Shown here piece by piece: positions 1 through 6,546 of a stretch of DNA of 10,314 nt. The notes below the pieces were generated by a model. The model worked only from the letters and a program-made list of their open reading frames with translations, was not told the origin of the DNA and did not search any database. The translations under genes were made by a program, and so were the position numbers. The number at the start of each line of letters is the position of its first letter. Position 1 is the first letter of the stretch. The DNA comes from Isotricha intestinalis (lineage: Eukaryota; Ciliophora; Litostomatea; Vestibuliferida; Isotrichidae). Location: the NCBI GenBank assembly GCA_023807065.1, contig JAJJLU010004694.1:1-10314 (forward strand), written 5' to 3'.

Positions 1-345
1 AAGGATACTGCAATTAATCATATTGCTTTTAATAAAAATGAATTTGTGTTTATTACTGGAAATGATAGAGGAAAAGTACATTTGTGGAAAATGGCAGAAC
101 CATTAAGAGTCACTGTTGATAAGAAAGAGTTGGAAGAAAAGGAAAAAGAAAAAAAAGCTGCTGCTGAAAAAAATACTAATTTACCTACTACTAAAATAGT
201 TATTCCTCCTAATTTACAAGAAGATAATGTTAAAACTAGGAAAACTTATATTCAAAAACATAATGTCATGGCTAATTTAAATCCTGCTCAAGAAAAAGAA
301 AGAATCGATGAATTTTTACAGTTACTTGATATTAATGATTTGTAA
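1..345 (+). CDS. Dynein intermediate chain-like WD40 protein, C-terminal end (5' partial)
   Basis: The frame is open from the first base and ends at TAA, giving 114 residues of a protein whose start lies outside the window. Residues about 1-32 form the last strands of a WD40 blade (FVFITGNDRGKVHLWKM), with the G-[ND]-x-x-G-x-[VI] turn that closes the propeller of dynein intermediate chains. A charged Lys/Glu/Ala helix (about 40-60) and a Pro-containing linker follow. The tail ends in EKERIDEFLQLLDINDL, resembling the short leucine-rich C-terminal helix of axonemal intermediate chains such as IC1/DNAI1. In that family the propeller contacts dynein heavy chains and anchors motors to the outer doublets. 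The family call rests on the blade plus tail pattern only. A cytoplasmic or inner-arm intermediate chain, or another WD40 protein, remains possible. There is no evidence for an ATG at the left edge; the upstream exon or frame is cut by the window. Confidence 0.6.
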   Translation, partial: KDTAINHIAFNKNEFVFITGNDRGKVHLWKMAEPLRVTVDKKELEEKEKEKKAAAEKNTNLPTTKIVIPPNLQEDNVKTRKTYIQKHNVMANLNPAQEKERIDEFLQLLDINDL

Positions 346-526
346 TTTGATATTGAATTCTTTTGTTTTTTTAAATTAAATGAGTTAATAATTCTTAATT
401 TCAAAGATTTTTAATAATTAATTCTTAATAAAATTCTGAAAATTGATCTTCTTCTTATTTTCTTTTTAACCATCATTATTTTTTTATATATCTCTTCTAA
501 TTTTTATTTCTCAAATTAAAATTATT

Positions 527-547
527 AAATATTTAATTTAAATATTT
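527..547. repeat. 21-base perfect palindrome upstream of the acetyltransferase start
   Basis: Ten bases (AAATATTTAA) and their exact reverse complement flank a single central T, ending nine bases before the ATG at 557. All bases are A or T. It could be a promoter or 5' UTR element, or chance in AT-rich spacer. The rest of the 346-556 spacer holds an AATAAA at 427-432, about 80 bases after the preceding stop, and pyrimidine-rich stretches. Confidence 0.4.
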
Positions 548-556
548 TATTATTAA

Positions 557-1426
557 ATGAAAGTGAATATAGAAGATATTAATAAATTAAAAGAATTAAA
601 AATTTCAATTAAAAGTGAAGCATATGAACAAGGAGTTCCCAATTTTATAATAAAACATCCAAATAATTATATATTTTTTTTAGATGAAATTCACAGAATT
701 TTACTTATTGAAAATCACAAACCAAATTTTGAAGAAATAAAATTTGAAAAAATAAATAAATCATATATAATGAATTTACTATTATTACATAGAGAATGGT
801 TTCCAGTTAATTATCAAAGAGATTATTTTGAAAAATTTTTCGATGATAAAAAAAAATATTCAACAATAGGTGCTTTTATAACAATAAATAATAAGAAATA
901 TTTAATAGGTTCAATATTATATGAAATTTGCAAGCAAACTAATTTTAGAAATAATATTCCAAATATATTATATGAACAAAGTATAATTGATTATTTATGT
1001 ACAAATAAAAAATGTGCTTATATTAATACAATTGGCGTTATTGATGAATATAGAAAATTAAAAGTTGCAAGTAAATTAATTGAATTAATGATTGAAGATT
1101 TAAAAAATAAAAATATTATTGCTATTTATTTACATGTTATATTACATAATATTTCTGCTATTAAATTTTATGAAAAAATTAAATGGGAATATTCTGGAAT
1201 AATAGAAAATCATTATGATATTAATGAAAGACATTTCGATGCTAAAGTTTTTTATTATATAATAAATGAAAATTATTTAAAAAAAAATTATACTAAAATT
1301 AAAAATTCAAAAGATACTTCTTCAAGAAACTGTATTCAAATTTTGTATAAAAAAATAATTAATTATTTTAATAAAAATAATAATAAATATAACTTAATAA
1401 ATCAATCGGATTTAAAAAAAATATAA
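557..1426 (+). CDS. GNAT-family N-acetyltransferase, NAA60-like
   Basis: This 289-residue protein carries a GNAT acetyltransferase core at about residues 65-240. The closest family I recognise is NAA60, which acetylates protein N-termini using acetyl-CoA. HREWFPVNYQRDYFEKFF (78-95) matches the NAA60 substrate-side segment. CAYINTIGV (153-161) is strand 4 with Tyr155, and AIYLHV (189-194) is strand 5 with His193, at the positions of the proposed NAA60 catalytic Tyr and His. AIKFYEK (201-207) is the usual motif after strand 5. The acetyl-CoA pyrophosphate loop reads RKLKVA (166-171), so the usual first Gly of R-x-x-G-x-A is Lys. Extra parts are about 65 N-terminal residues and a basic, Asn/Lys-rich C-terminal 45 residues; human NAA60 has a Golgi membrane-binding tail there, but no clear amphipathic anchor is proven here. 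The start is firm because an in-frame TAA immediately precedes the ATG. It converges on the kelch gene. Confidence 0.75.
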   Translation: MKVNIEDINKLKELKISIKSEAYEQGVPNFIIKHPNNYIFFLDEIHRILLIENHKPNFEEIKFEKINKSYIMNLLLLHREWFPVNYQRDYFEKFFDDKKKYSTIGAFITINNKKYLIGSILYEICKQTNFRNNIPNILYEQSIIDYLCTNKKCAYINTIGVIDEYRKLKVASKLIELMIEDLKNKNIIAIYLHVILHNISAIKFYEKIKWEYSGIIENHYDINERHFDAKVFYYIINENYLKKNYTKIKNSKDTSSRNCIQILYKKIINYFNKNNNKYNLINQSDLKKI

Positions 1427-1482
1427 ACAAAAAAAAAATCAAAATTAATATTTTTAAAGAAAAAATATAAAAAACCTAATAA

Positions 1483-1498
1483 CTAACTAAAAAGTTAG
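1483..1498. terminator. Hairpin between two convergent genes
   Basis: CTAACT and its exact complement AGTTAG flank AAAA, giving a six-pair stem within A-rich sequence. It lies about 60 bases from each stop codon in the 128-base spacer between convergent genes, so it could mark RNA 3' ends from both sides. Protist terminators are not defined by such hairpins, so the function is inferred from position only. Confidence 0.3.
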
Positions 1499-1554
1499 AT
1501 AAAAAAAAATCAAAAAAAAAATCAAAAATTCAAAATAAAAAAAGATGTTTTAAT

Positions 1555-3231
1555 TTAAAGAAATCCTCTAAATTCTTTCTTTCCTCCAATTCCAATATTA
1601 ATATTTTGAGTTAGACCTTTAATTTCATTTTTATCAAAATTTTCATTAACTTCAACAATTTCACTTTTAATAATTCTATTTCCTTTTTTAATTTTAGGAA
1701 TAGTAGGATTTAAAACAGAACCTTCAATATTATTAATAATAACTGAATTTCTTATTAAAGCTCCACCAAAAGAACTTTTAGAATTACTATGTCTATTTTT
1801 TTTCTTTGATGTTGAAATTATATCATCTGCAAAATTATTACTTCTTTTTTTTATTTTATTGTTTACCTTAATTTTTGCCTTTGTTTTTGAAGTTGTTTCT
1901 ATTTCATCTTCAGAATTTTTTTTCTTATATTTTTTATTTCTTCCGTGATGTTTTTCATTTATTTTTTCAGAATATTCTCCTTTTAAATCTTTTGATAATT
2001 TCTCTATATCATTATCAGTAAATAATGGCATATTATAATTATATGTTTTTAATGGTTTTCCACTTCTAAATGTTGATGATAATGTCTTTTTTTGACTTTT
2101 TGTATCATCTGATTCAAATGAAATTTTTTTTATTGATTTTTTTGTCTTATCAAATATCATTATTTCTGGTTCTTCTTTCTTATATTCTGGAATTATTACA
2201 TCTTTTTTTTCATCAATTTTATATGAATTTTTCTCTGATAAATTCATTTCTTTAAAAGGAATATCACTTTCAGAAATAATATTCTCTTTAATATTATATT
2301 TATAATTCATTAAATTTTTATTATTTGAATCTTTTAACATATATCCACCAATAAATAATATATTATCATTATCTAAAATTGAAGTTCCAAAAAATTTTTG
2401 AGAGAAATTTTCTTTTATTTCTGGTTTAATTATTTCCCATTTTTTATTTTCTTTTAAATTTGTTTTTTCAAAAGTTATTTCATTATTTCCTTTTTTTAAA
2501 TTATCAAAACAATATAATTCATTTCCTATTTGAATTAATGCAGGTTCTGTTCTATTTATATTTAAATTTTCATAATTATATATTTGTTTTTTTTCTATAT
2601 CATAATAAAATGTTTTTTTTGTATTTCCTCCAACAATAAAAATATATTTTCCACCTATACATATCATACTATGATTTTTTTTAGGTTCTATTAAATCACA
2701 TATTTTTGTAATTTTTTCATTTTTTAAATCAATATCCCAAAAATCATTTAAAATTAAATTTTTATTTTCTCCTCCTGAAATATATAAATGATTATTTCCA
2801 TTACAATAAGCAGAGTCAATACTGTAATTTTCGATTTTATTTTTTATAATTTCATTTTTCTCAAAATTAATTAATTTAATTTGATTATTTTTTTTATCAT
2901 AAACTTGAACTTGAAAAGGATTACTTAAAGGTTTTCCGATTAATTCAAAATTATTTGAAGCATTATTTTGATAATCAAGTCCTTCTTTTTCTAAAAAGAA
3001 ATCAAATATTAAAGAAGATGTATTATCAGAGAATAAAGTTTTAACAGGATCTTCTAAATTAACAGGTTGATTATCATGTTTAAATTTCATAAAATATTGT
3101 TCTGGAATTTCCATATTATTCTCTTCTTTAAAATCATCAACTACTTTTTGAATTTTATCTTCTTTATCAAATTCTTTTTGCCAATTTTTTCCTCCTTCTA
3201 TAGGAATTATAATGTTTATTTTTTCTGTCAT
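1555..3231 (-). CDS. Kelch-repeat protein with ubiquitin-like N-terminus and basic tail
   Basis: This 558-residue intracellular protein has no signal peptide or membrane segment. Residues about 3-80 (KINIIIPIEGG..., ending SSLIFDFFL) have the strand/helix/strand pattern of a beta-grasp, ubiquitin-like domain; this is a tentative fold call. Residues about 135-320 hold degenerate kelch blades: LYISGGENKN (149-158), MICIGGKYIFIVGG (189-202), ALIQIGNELYCFDN (231-244) and ILFIGGYML (291-299), each with a hydrophobic strand, usually a GG pair, then a strand carrying an aromatic residue. Only about four blades are visible, so the propeller may be incomplete or diverged. From about 375 the protein is low complexity and basic, with Lys/Arg clusters at 431-438 (RNKKYKKK), 452-463 and 476-480 that could be nuclear localisation or nucleic-acid-binding stretches. 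Kelch propellers usually bind protein partners, sometimes as ubiquitin-ligase adaptors; which applies here is unknown. The ATG at 3231 is the natural start. Confidence 0.65.
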   Translation of the reverse strand: MTEKINIIIPIEGGKNWQKEFDKEDKIQKVVDDFKEENNMEIPEQYFMKFKHDNQPVNLEDPVKTLFSDNTSSLIFDFFLEKEGLDYQNNASNNFELIGKPLSNPFQVQVYDKKNNQIKLINFEKNEIIKNKIENYSIDSAYCNGNNHLYISGGENKNLILNDFWDIDLKNEKITKICDLIEPKKNHSMICIGGKYIFIVGGNTKKTFYYDIEKKQIYNYENLNINRTEPALIQIGNELYCFDNLKKGNNEITFEKTNLKENKKWEIIKPEIKENFSQKFFGTSILDNDNILFIGGYMLKDSNNKNLMNYKYNIKENIISESDIPFKEMNLSEKNSYKIDEKKDVIIPEYKKEEPEIMIFDKTKKSIKKISFESDDTKSQKKTLSSTFRSGKPLKTYNYNMPLFTDNDIEKLSKDLKGEYSEKINEKHHGRNKKYKKKNSEDEIETTSKTKAKIKVNNKIKKRSNNFADDIISTSKKKNRHSNSKSSFGGALIRNSVIINNIEGSVLNPTIPKIKKGNRIIKSEIVEVNENFDKNEIKGLTQNINIGIGGKKEFRGFL

Positions 3232-3724
3232 TTTTACTTTTATAAATATTTTCTTTTTTTAAATAATAAATAAAAAAAATGATATGAAATATTATTATAT
3301 AGTTTATCTTTTTTAATTAAGTCTTTATTTTTGATTGTAAAAAATAAAGTTTTTAATAAAATTTTTATCAATATTTCAGAAGAGGATTTAAATTTGATTT
3401 TTTAAGAAAAAATTTAAAATAATTAGATTCTGAAAGAATTAAACATACAGTAGTAAAATTATAAATTATTAAATAAAAAAATGAATCCCCAAAAATTTAG
3501 AAATGAAATTTAATTTTTCTTTTTCAATTCATCATACTTTTTATTTCAGCGATCATTATTTTTATTAATATATTTCTTTGTTTTTCTCTTGTTTTATTTT
3601 TATTACAAAATTTTATAACATAATCTTTCTTTATTATAGTTCTAATCATTTATAAATGTATTAAAAAAATTAATAATTATTCAATTAAAACTCAAAATTA
3701 TTTACTTAAAAAGATGATTAAAAT
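3232..3724. other. Intergenic spacer between kelch and kinase genes, no gene seen
   Basis: This 493-base spacer lies between two genes on the minus strand, so it holds the kinase 3' end and the kelch promoter. No open frame of useful length, tRNA or splice-bounded exon was found on either strand. Its only standout element is the hairpin at 3323-3349, about 90 bases upstream of the kelch ATG. The sequence just upstream of the kelch ATG is A-rich on its coding strand, as for most genes here. Confidence 0.6.
3323..3349. repeat. Perfect 10-base-pair inverted repeat
   Basis: CTTTATTTTT and its exact complement AAAAATAAAG flank a seven-base loop (GATTGTA). It sits upstream of the kelch gene and could act in its 5' region or in 3' processing of the kinase transcript. 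Chance is plausible given the base composition. Confidence 0.4.
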
Positions 3725-4768
3725 TTAAATAGCTTCTTGCATTTTATCATCATCCTTCTCATTATTAACAATATTATCAATATTACTATAATTATTATCT
3801 TGTTCATGAATATTATTATTATGAATATTATTATTATAAATATTATTATTATTTCTGATTTCCATTAATTTTCTAAACCTTTCTCTAATTTCATTCATAT
3901 TTGCTCTTTGTTCTGGATTAACAACAGTTGCTCTTTCAACAATTTCCCTAATATCACTAGAAAGTACATCAGGAATAGGGAAAGGTTTATTTCCAATTAA
4001 TCTCCTTGTAATCATTTGTTCACTTGGAGTATATTTCTTACTAATATTATGATAAGGTTTAATACCAGAAAAAATTTCACTAGTCATAACACCAAAAGAC
4101 CAAATATCACTTTTAATAGAAATAGGAACAGGTTTAACATCTTCAATATCAGGATCACTAAATTTATCTAAATCAATTTGAAATTGTTCAGGTGACATAT
4201 ATAATATTGTTCCAATTTGAGCTCTTGTAAAAGTTGAAGTATGAGAAGCAATTTTTGATATTCCAAAATCTATTAATTTTACTTTTTTATCATCATTAAT
4301 CATTATATTTCCTGGTTTTATATCTCTATGAATTAATTGTTTTGAATGAAATTGTTCTAAAATTTCACTTAAATCATATAAAACACTTATTTTTTCTTTA
4401 TCATTCATATTTGAATATAAATCTTTTAAAGTTTTACCTGAAATAAATTCAAATATTAAATTATAATGATTTTTACGTTTCATTATACCAAAAAATTTTG
4501 GAATATTATTATTATCTGCTTTTTTAATTACTTTTATTTCATTTAATAAACTATCAAAAATCTCTTGTGTTTTTTCTTTTAATTTTATTTTTTTTATTGC
4601 TACTGAATTTTCTAAGTATTTTCCTTTATAGACTTTTCCAAACGCTCCTTCTCCTATTACGTATTCTCTTGTTATTTCTGATTCTGGAATTATTTTCGAA
4701 CCTATTTTTAATATTTCTTCTTCAAAATTTTTTTCTAATATATCACTTTCTGTATCTAATATCTCCAT
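3725..4768 (-). CDS. Protein kinase, TKL-like Ser/Thr kinase
   Basis: This 347-residue protein has a complete, apparently active kinase domain at about residues 33-303. The glycine loop is GEGAFG (39-44), the ATP-anchoring lysine is Lys59 in VAIK, and the helix-C Glu is probably Glu77. The catalytic loop is HRDIKPGN (147-154) with Asp149 and Asn154, the magnesium motif is DFG (167-169), the end of the activation segment is MSPE (191-194), the F-helix Asp is Asp221 in KSDIWSFG, and Arg288 is the late conserved arginine. HRDIKPGN and GTILYMSPEQ suit a Ser/Thr kinase of the TKL or STE type rather than a Tyr kinase. Between MSPE and KSDIW lies an extended acidic insert (about 197-217). The activation loop carries several Ser/Thr (about 175-181) that could be phosphorylated. 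The C-terminus (305-347) is an Asn-rich disordered tail built partly on a 15-base repeat. No regulatory domain, signal peptide or membrane segment is present, and the substrate cannot be told. It is divergent from the acidic protein gene. Confidence 0.88.
   Translation of the reverse strand: MEILDTESDILEKNFEEEILKIGSKIIPESEITREYVIGEGAFGKVYKGKYLENSVAIKKIKLKEKTQEIFDSLLNEIKVIKKADNNNIPKFFGIMKRKNHYNLIFEFISGKTLKDLYSNMNDKEKISVLYDLSEILEQFHSKQLIHRDIKPGNIMINDDKKVKLIDFGISKIASHTSTFTRAQIGTILYMSPEQFQIDLDKFSDPDIEDVKPVPISIKSDIWSFGVMTSEIFSGIKPYHNISKKYTPSEQMITRRLIGNKPFPIPDVLSSDIREIVERATVVNPEQRANMNEIRERFRKLMEIRNNNNIYNNNIHNNNIHEQDNNYSNIDNIVNNEKDDDKMQEAI
3806..3850 (-). repeat. Three 15-base tandem units in the kinase tail
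   Basis: Two identical units (ATGAATATTATTATT on the plus strand) and a third with one change encode NNNIH, NNNIH and NNNIY in the kinase C-terminal tail. The unit length keeps the frame, so copy number could vary without breaking the protein. Confidence 0.75.
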
Positions 4769-4896
4769 ATATTTTTTATTTTGGAATTGTTTTTATTTCT
4801 AATTTTTTTAATTTTTTTTATGGATGTTTTATTTATTTTTTATATTATTTTTTTAGTTTTTTTTTGAAAAAAAATAAAATAATTCTAAATATTATA
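4769..4896. promoter_or_regulatory. Shared divergent promoter region, kinase and acidic protein
   Basis: The 128 bases between the two divergent ATGs must hold at least part of both promoters. The sequence is almost only A and T with T-rich tracts. No specific factor site is recognised, so the call rests on geometry. Confidence 0.45.
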
Positions 4897-5688
4897 ATGT
4901 CAAATAATGTTGTTGAAAAAGAAGAAGAAAAATTTGAAGAAGAAGAAAATAAAAAAGATAAAAATGAAGAAATAAAAAATATAGAAAACCAAGAAGAAGA
5001 ATTTAAAGAAGAAAATGAAGAAGAAAAAGAAGAAGAAGAAGAAATAAAAGTAGAAAATAAAGAAAACGATAAAATAGAAAATAAAGAAGATGAAAAAGAA
5101 GAAATAAAAGAAGAAATAAAAGAAGAAATTAAAGAAGAAATAAAAGAAGAAAAAAAAGAAGAAATAAAAGAAGAAATAAAAGAAGAAATAAAAGAAGAAA
5201 ATCAAGAAGATGAAAAAGAAGAAATAAAAGAAGAAAAAATAAATATAAAAAAAGAAGATAATAATATAAAAGAGAAAAAAAAGGAATTTAATGAAATGAT
5301 GGAAAATCATCCAAATAACAAAAATTTATCAATGGATAAGGAGAAATTATTTGAAACATTTATGTTATTTCAAAATTTCATAAATATAAATAATAACATT
5401 CAAAATGAAAATAAAAGACAATTAAATAATGAAGTTGAACGTCAAATAAAAACAAAATATATAATGAATAAAAGTCCAAAAGAAGAAAAAGAAAATTTAC
5501 CTCCACCAAAAAAAATAAATTATGATGATAGACCAATTAAAACTTCAAATACTAATTTTATGGAATTATTAGAAAAAACTTTATCTAATAATTCCCTTTT
5601 TCTTCATAAAATATTTCAATTTAAAATTTATTTCATTCATTATAAAATTCTTATCTTTCTAAATGTGAATTTCCCGCAAAAACTTTGA
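4897..5688 (+). CDS. Acidic KEEI-repeat protein, unrecognised
   Basis: The ATG at 4897 starts a 263-residue protein beginning MSNNVVEKEEE. Reading further upstream in this frame only crosses the kinase gene and gives a hydrophobic low-complexity shadow, so that extension was not used. Residues 7-130 are almost pure Glu, Lys, Asn and Ile, with KEEI tetrads at 67-102 and 107-114; i to i+4 Glu-Lys spacing suggests a long charged single helix. Residues 131-200 are mixed and probably helical (KEKLFETFMLFQNFI). A short conserved-looking block, NYDDRPIKTSNTNFMELLEK (208-227), is the least biased part and may be a binding motif. Residues 240-263 are hydrophobic and basic, unlike the rest, and come from the 115-base repeat. 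The natural C-terminus may therefore have been replaced or cut. Function is unknown; a cytoskeletal or scaffold role would be a guess. Confidence 0.6.
   Translation: MSNNVVEKEEEKFEEEENKKDKNEEIKNIENQEEEFKEENEEEKEEEEEIKVENKENDKIENKEDEKEEIKEEIKEEIKEEIKEEKKEEIKEEIKEEIKEENQEDEKEEIKEEKINIKKEDNNIKEKKKEFNEMMENHPNNKNLSMDKEKLFETFMLFQNFININNNIQNENKRQLNNEVERQIKTKYIMNKSPKEEKENLPPPKKINYDDRPIKTSNTNFMELLEKTLSNNSLFLHKIFQFKIYFIHYKILIFLNVNFPQKL
5095..5202 (+). repeat. 12-base tandem repeat encoding KEEI
   Basis: Nine consecutive 12-base units near AAAGAAGAAATA encode KEEI or close variants (KEEK, KEEN) at residues 67-102. The flanking EDEKEEIKEE block occurs at residues 64-73 and again at 104-113, a spacing of exactly 120 bases or ten units, suggesting growth by unequal exchange or slippage. 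Confidence 0.8.
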
Positions 5689-5729
5689 CTATAAAATATT
5701 TTTTATAATTTCCATAATACTACAATAAA
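5615..5729 (+). repeat. 115-base dispersed repeat, copy 1
   Basis: This segment aligns without gaps to 7929-8043 at an offset of 2314 bases, with 107 of 115 positions identical by hand count. It spans the last 24 codons of the acidic protein gene, its TGA stop and 41 bases beyond, and its right edge coincides with AATAAA (5724-5729). Similarity stops on both sides. The block could be a mobile-element fragment, a duplicated gene 3' end or an unrecognised regulatory or RNA element. Confidence 0.9.
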
Positions 5730-6254
5730 AAATTCTTCTTCTAAATCAAAAACATATATTTTTTATTTTATTATTTGAATCTTGTTTTTATTAATATTCA
5801 ATTGTTGTAAGTGATTCATATATTTTTTTAATTATATTTAATTCTAATTATCTTTGAGTTTATTAAAATATGATAGAATTATATATACTACTTCTTTTTT
5901 TATTTTTGAGTTAAAAAATTTGTGTCTTGTTTTAATATGATATCATAGATTAGATTTTATAAAATTTCTATTATTCTTATATTATATTTTTATTATCTTT
6001 TTACATTTATTATTTTTTACTACCTTAAACAAATATAATTTTATATCTATTCATTTGTTTTTGTTTATAATATTATGAATCTTTAATATTTTATAAATCA
6101 GATTTCTTTGGTCAATTTTCTTATTTTTACTATATTATTTCTTAATACCAAAAAAAGAATATATTATTCTTAATTCCATTCCAATTCCATATTTCATTTA
6201 TTTACTTATTCTAATTAAAATTAATGAAGATAATGATTTTATTAAATTTTATTC

Positions 6255-6279
6255 TTTGAAAAATGGTTTTTTTTTCAAA
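6255..6279. repeat. Nine-base-pair inverted repeat
   Basis: TTTGAAAAA and its complement TTTTTCAAA flank a seven-base loop. It is one of several hairpins in the gene-free region; no function is assigned. Confidence 0.4.
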
Positions 6280-6354
6280 TTATCCTCAAACAATATTATG
6301 TTTTGTGTGATTGTTATTAATTAAATTTGTAAAAATAATGAGTTATTAAAGAAT

Positions 6355-6372
6355 GAGATTAGGTCTAATCTC
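6355..6372. repeat. Compact GC-containing hairpin
   Basis: GAGATTA and TAATCTC pair perfectly around the loop GGTC. It is unusually G/C-containing for a spacer this AT-rich, and a near repeat (AATCCCATT) follows at once. It could be an RNA fold or 3' processing element between the facing 3' ends, or a chance hairpin. Confidence 0.4.
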
Positions 6373-6464
6373 CAATCCCATTGTTAATAATATATTATTT
6401 AAATATTTTTAAACATATTTTTTTAGTTCAATAATTTTTAAAAATATATTTTATTTATTTAATC

Positions 6465-6513
6465 AATTTTATTAATTTTAAAAGATTTTAGAAAATCTTA
6501 AATTAATAAAATT
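6465..6513 (-). terminator. Long AT-only hairpin just after the serpin stop
   Basis: A 25-base left arm and 22-base right arm pair fully except for a three-base bulge, with only AG between the arms as drawn (a real loop would open a few more bases). Its near edge lies about 33 bases beyond the serpin stop, inside the expected serpin 3' UTR. A role in 3' end formation or stability is an inference from position. Confidence 0.4.
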
Positions 6514-6546
6514 AATAATAATATAATATGATTCATTATTTCTTAT

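Larger units (their letters stand above)
5730..6546. other. Longest gene-free region of the window
   Basis: No plausible coding frame, tRNA or transposon part was seen on either strand in these 817 bases. The region lies downstream of the acidic protein gene and downstream of the serpin gene, so it holds two 3' flanks facing each other. The right half contains inverted repeats at 6155-6171 (seven-pair stem), 6255-6279, 6355-6372 and 6465-6513. If the acidic gene was truncated by the repeat at its end, this could be decayed former coding sequence. A noncoding RNA gene is also possible, but no family was recognised. Confidence 0.6.

Noticed and set aside
46..48. GTG as start of the first gene
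   Set aside because: The frame is open to the window edge and the upstream residues continue the WD40 blade, so the gene is simply cut.
1427..1554. Poly-A stretches between convergent genes as a retroposed poly(A) tail
   Set aside because: A-runs of this size occur in most spacers here and no duplicated coding sequence precedes them.
2070..2255. Short plus-strand frame inside the kelch gene
   Set aside because: Hydrophobic antisense shadow of Lys/Glu-rich coding sequence.
3067..3273. Short plus-strand frame over the kelch start
   Set aside because: Antisense shadow of biased composition without domain signals.
4567..4896. N-terminal extension of the acidic protein frame
   Set aside because: It overlaps the well-supported kinase gene on the other strand and encodes a low-complexity Leu/Phe run; the ATG at 4897 is the natural start.
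4900..5310. Open frame on the minus strand rich in Phe and Tyr
   Set aside because: It is the exact antisense of the Glu/Lys repeat; GAA/AAA codons read backwards give TTC/TTT runs.
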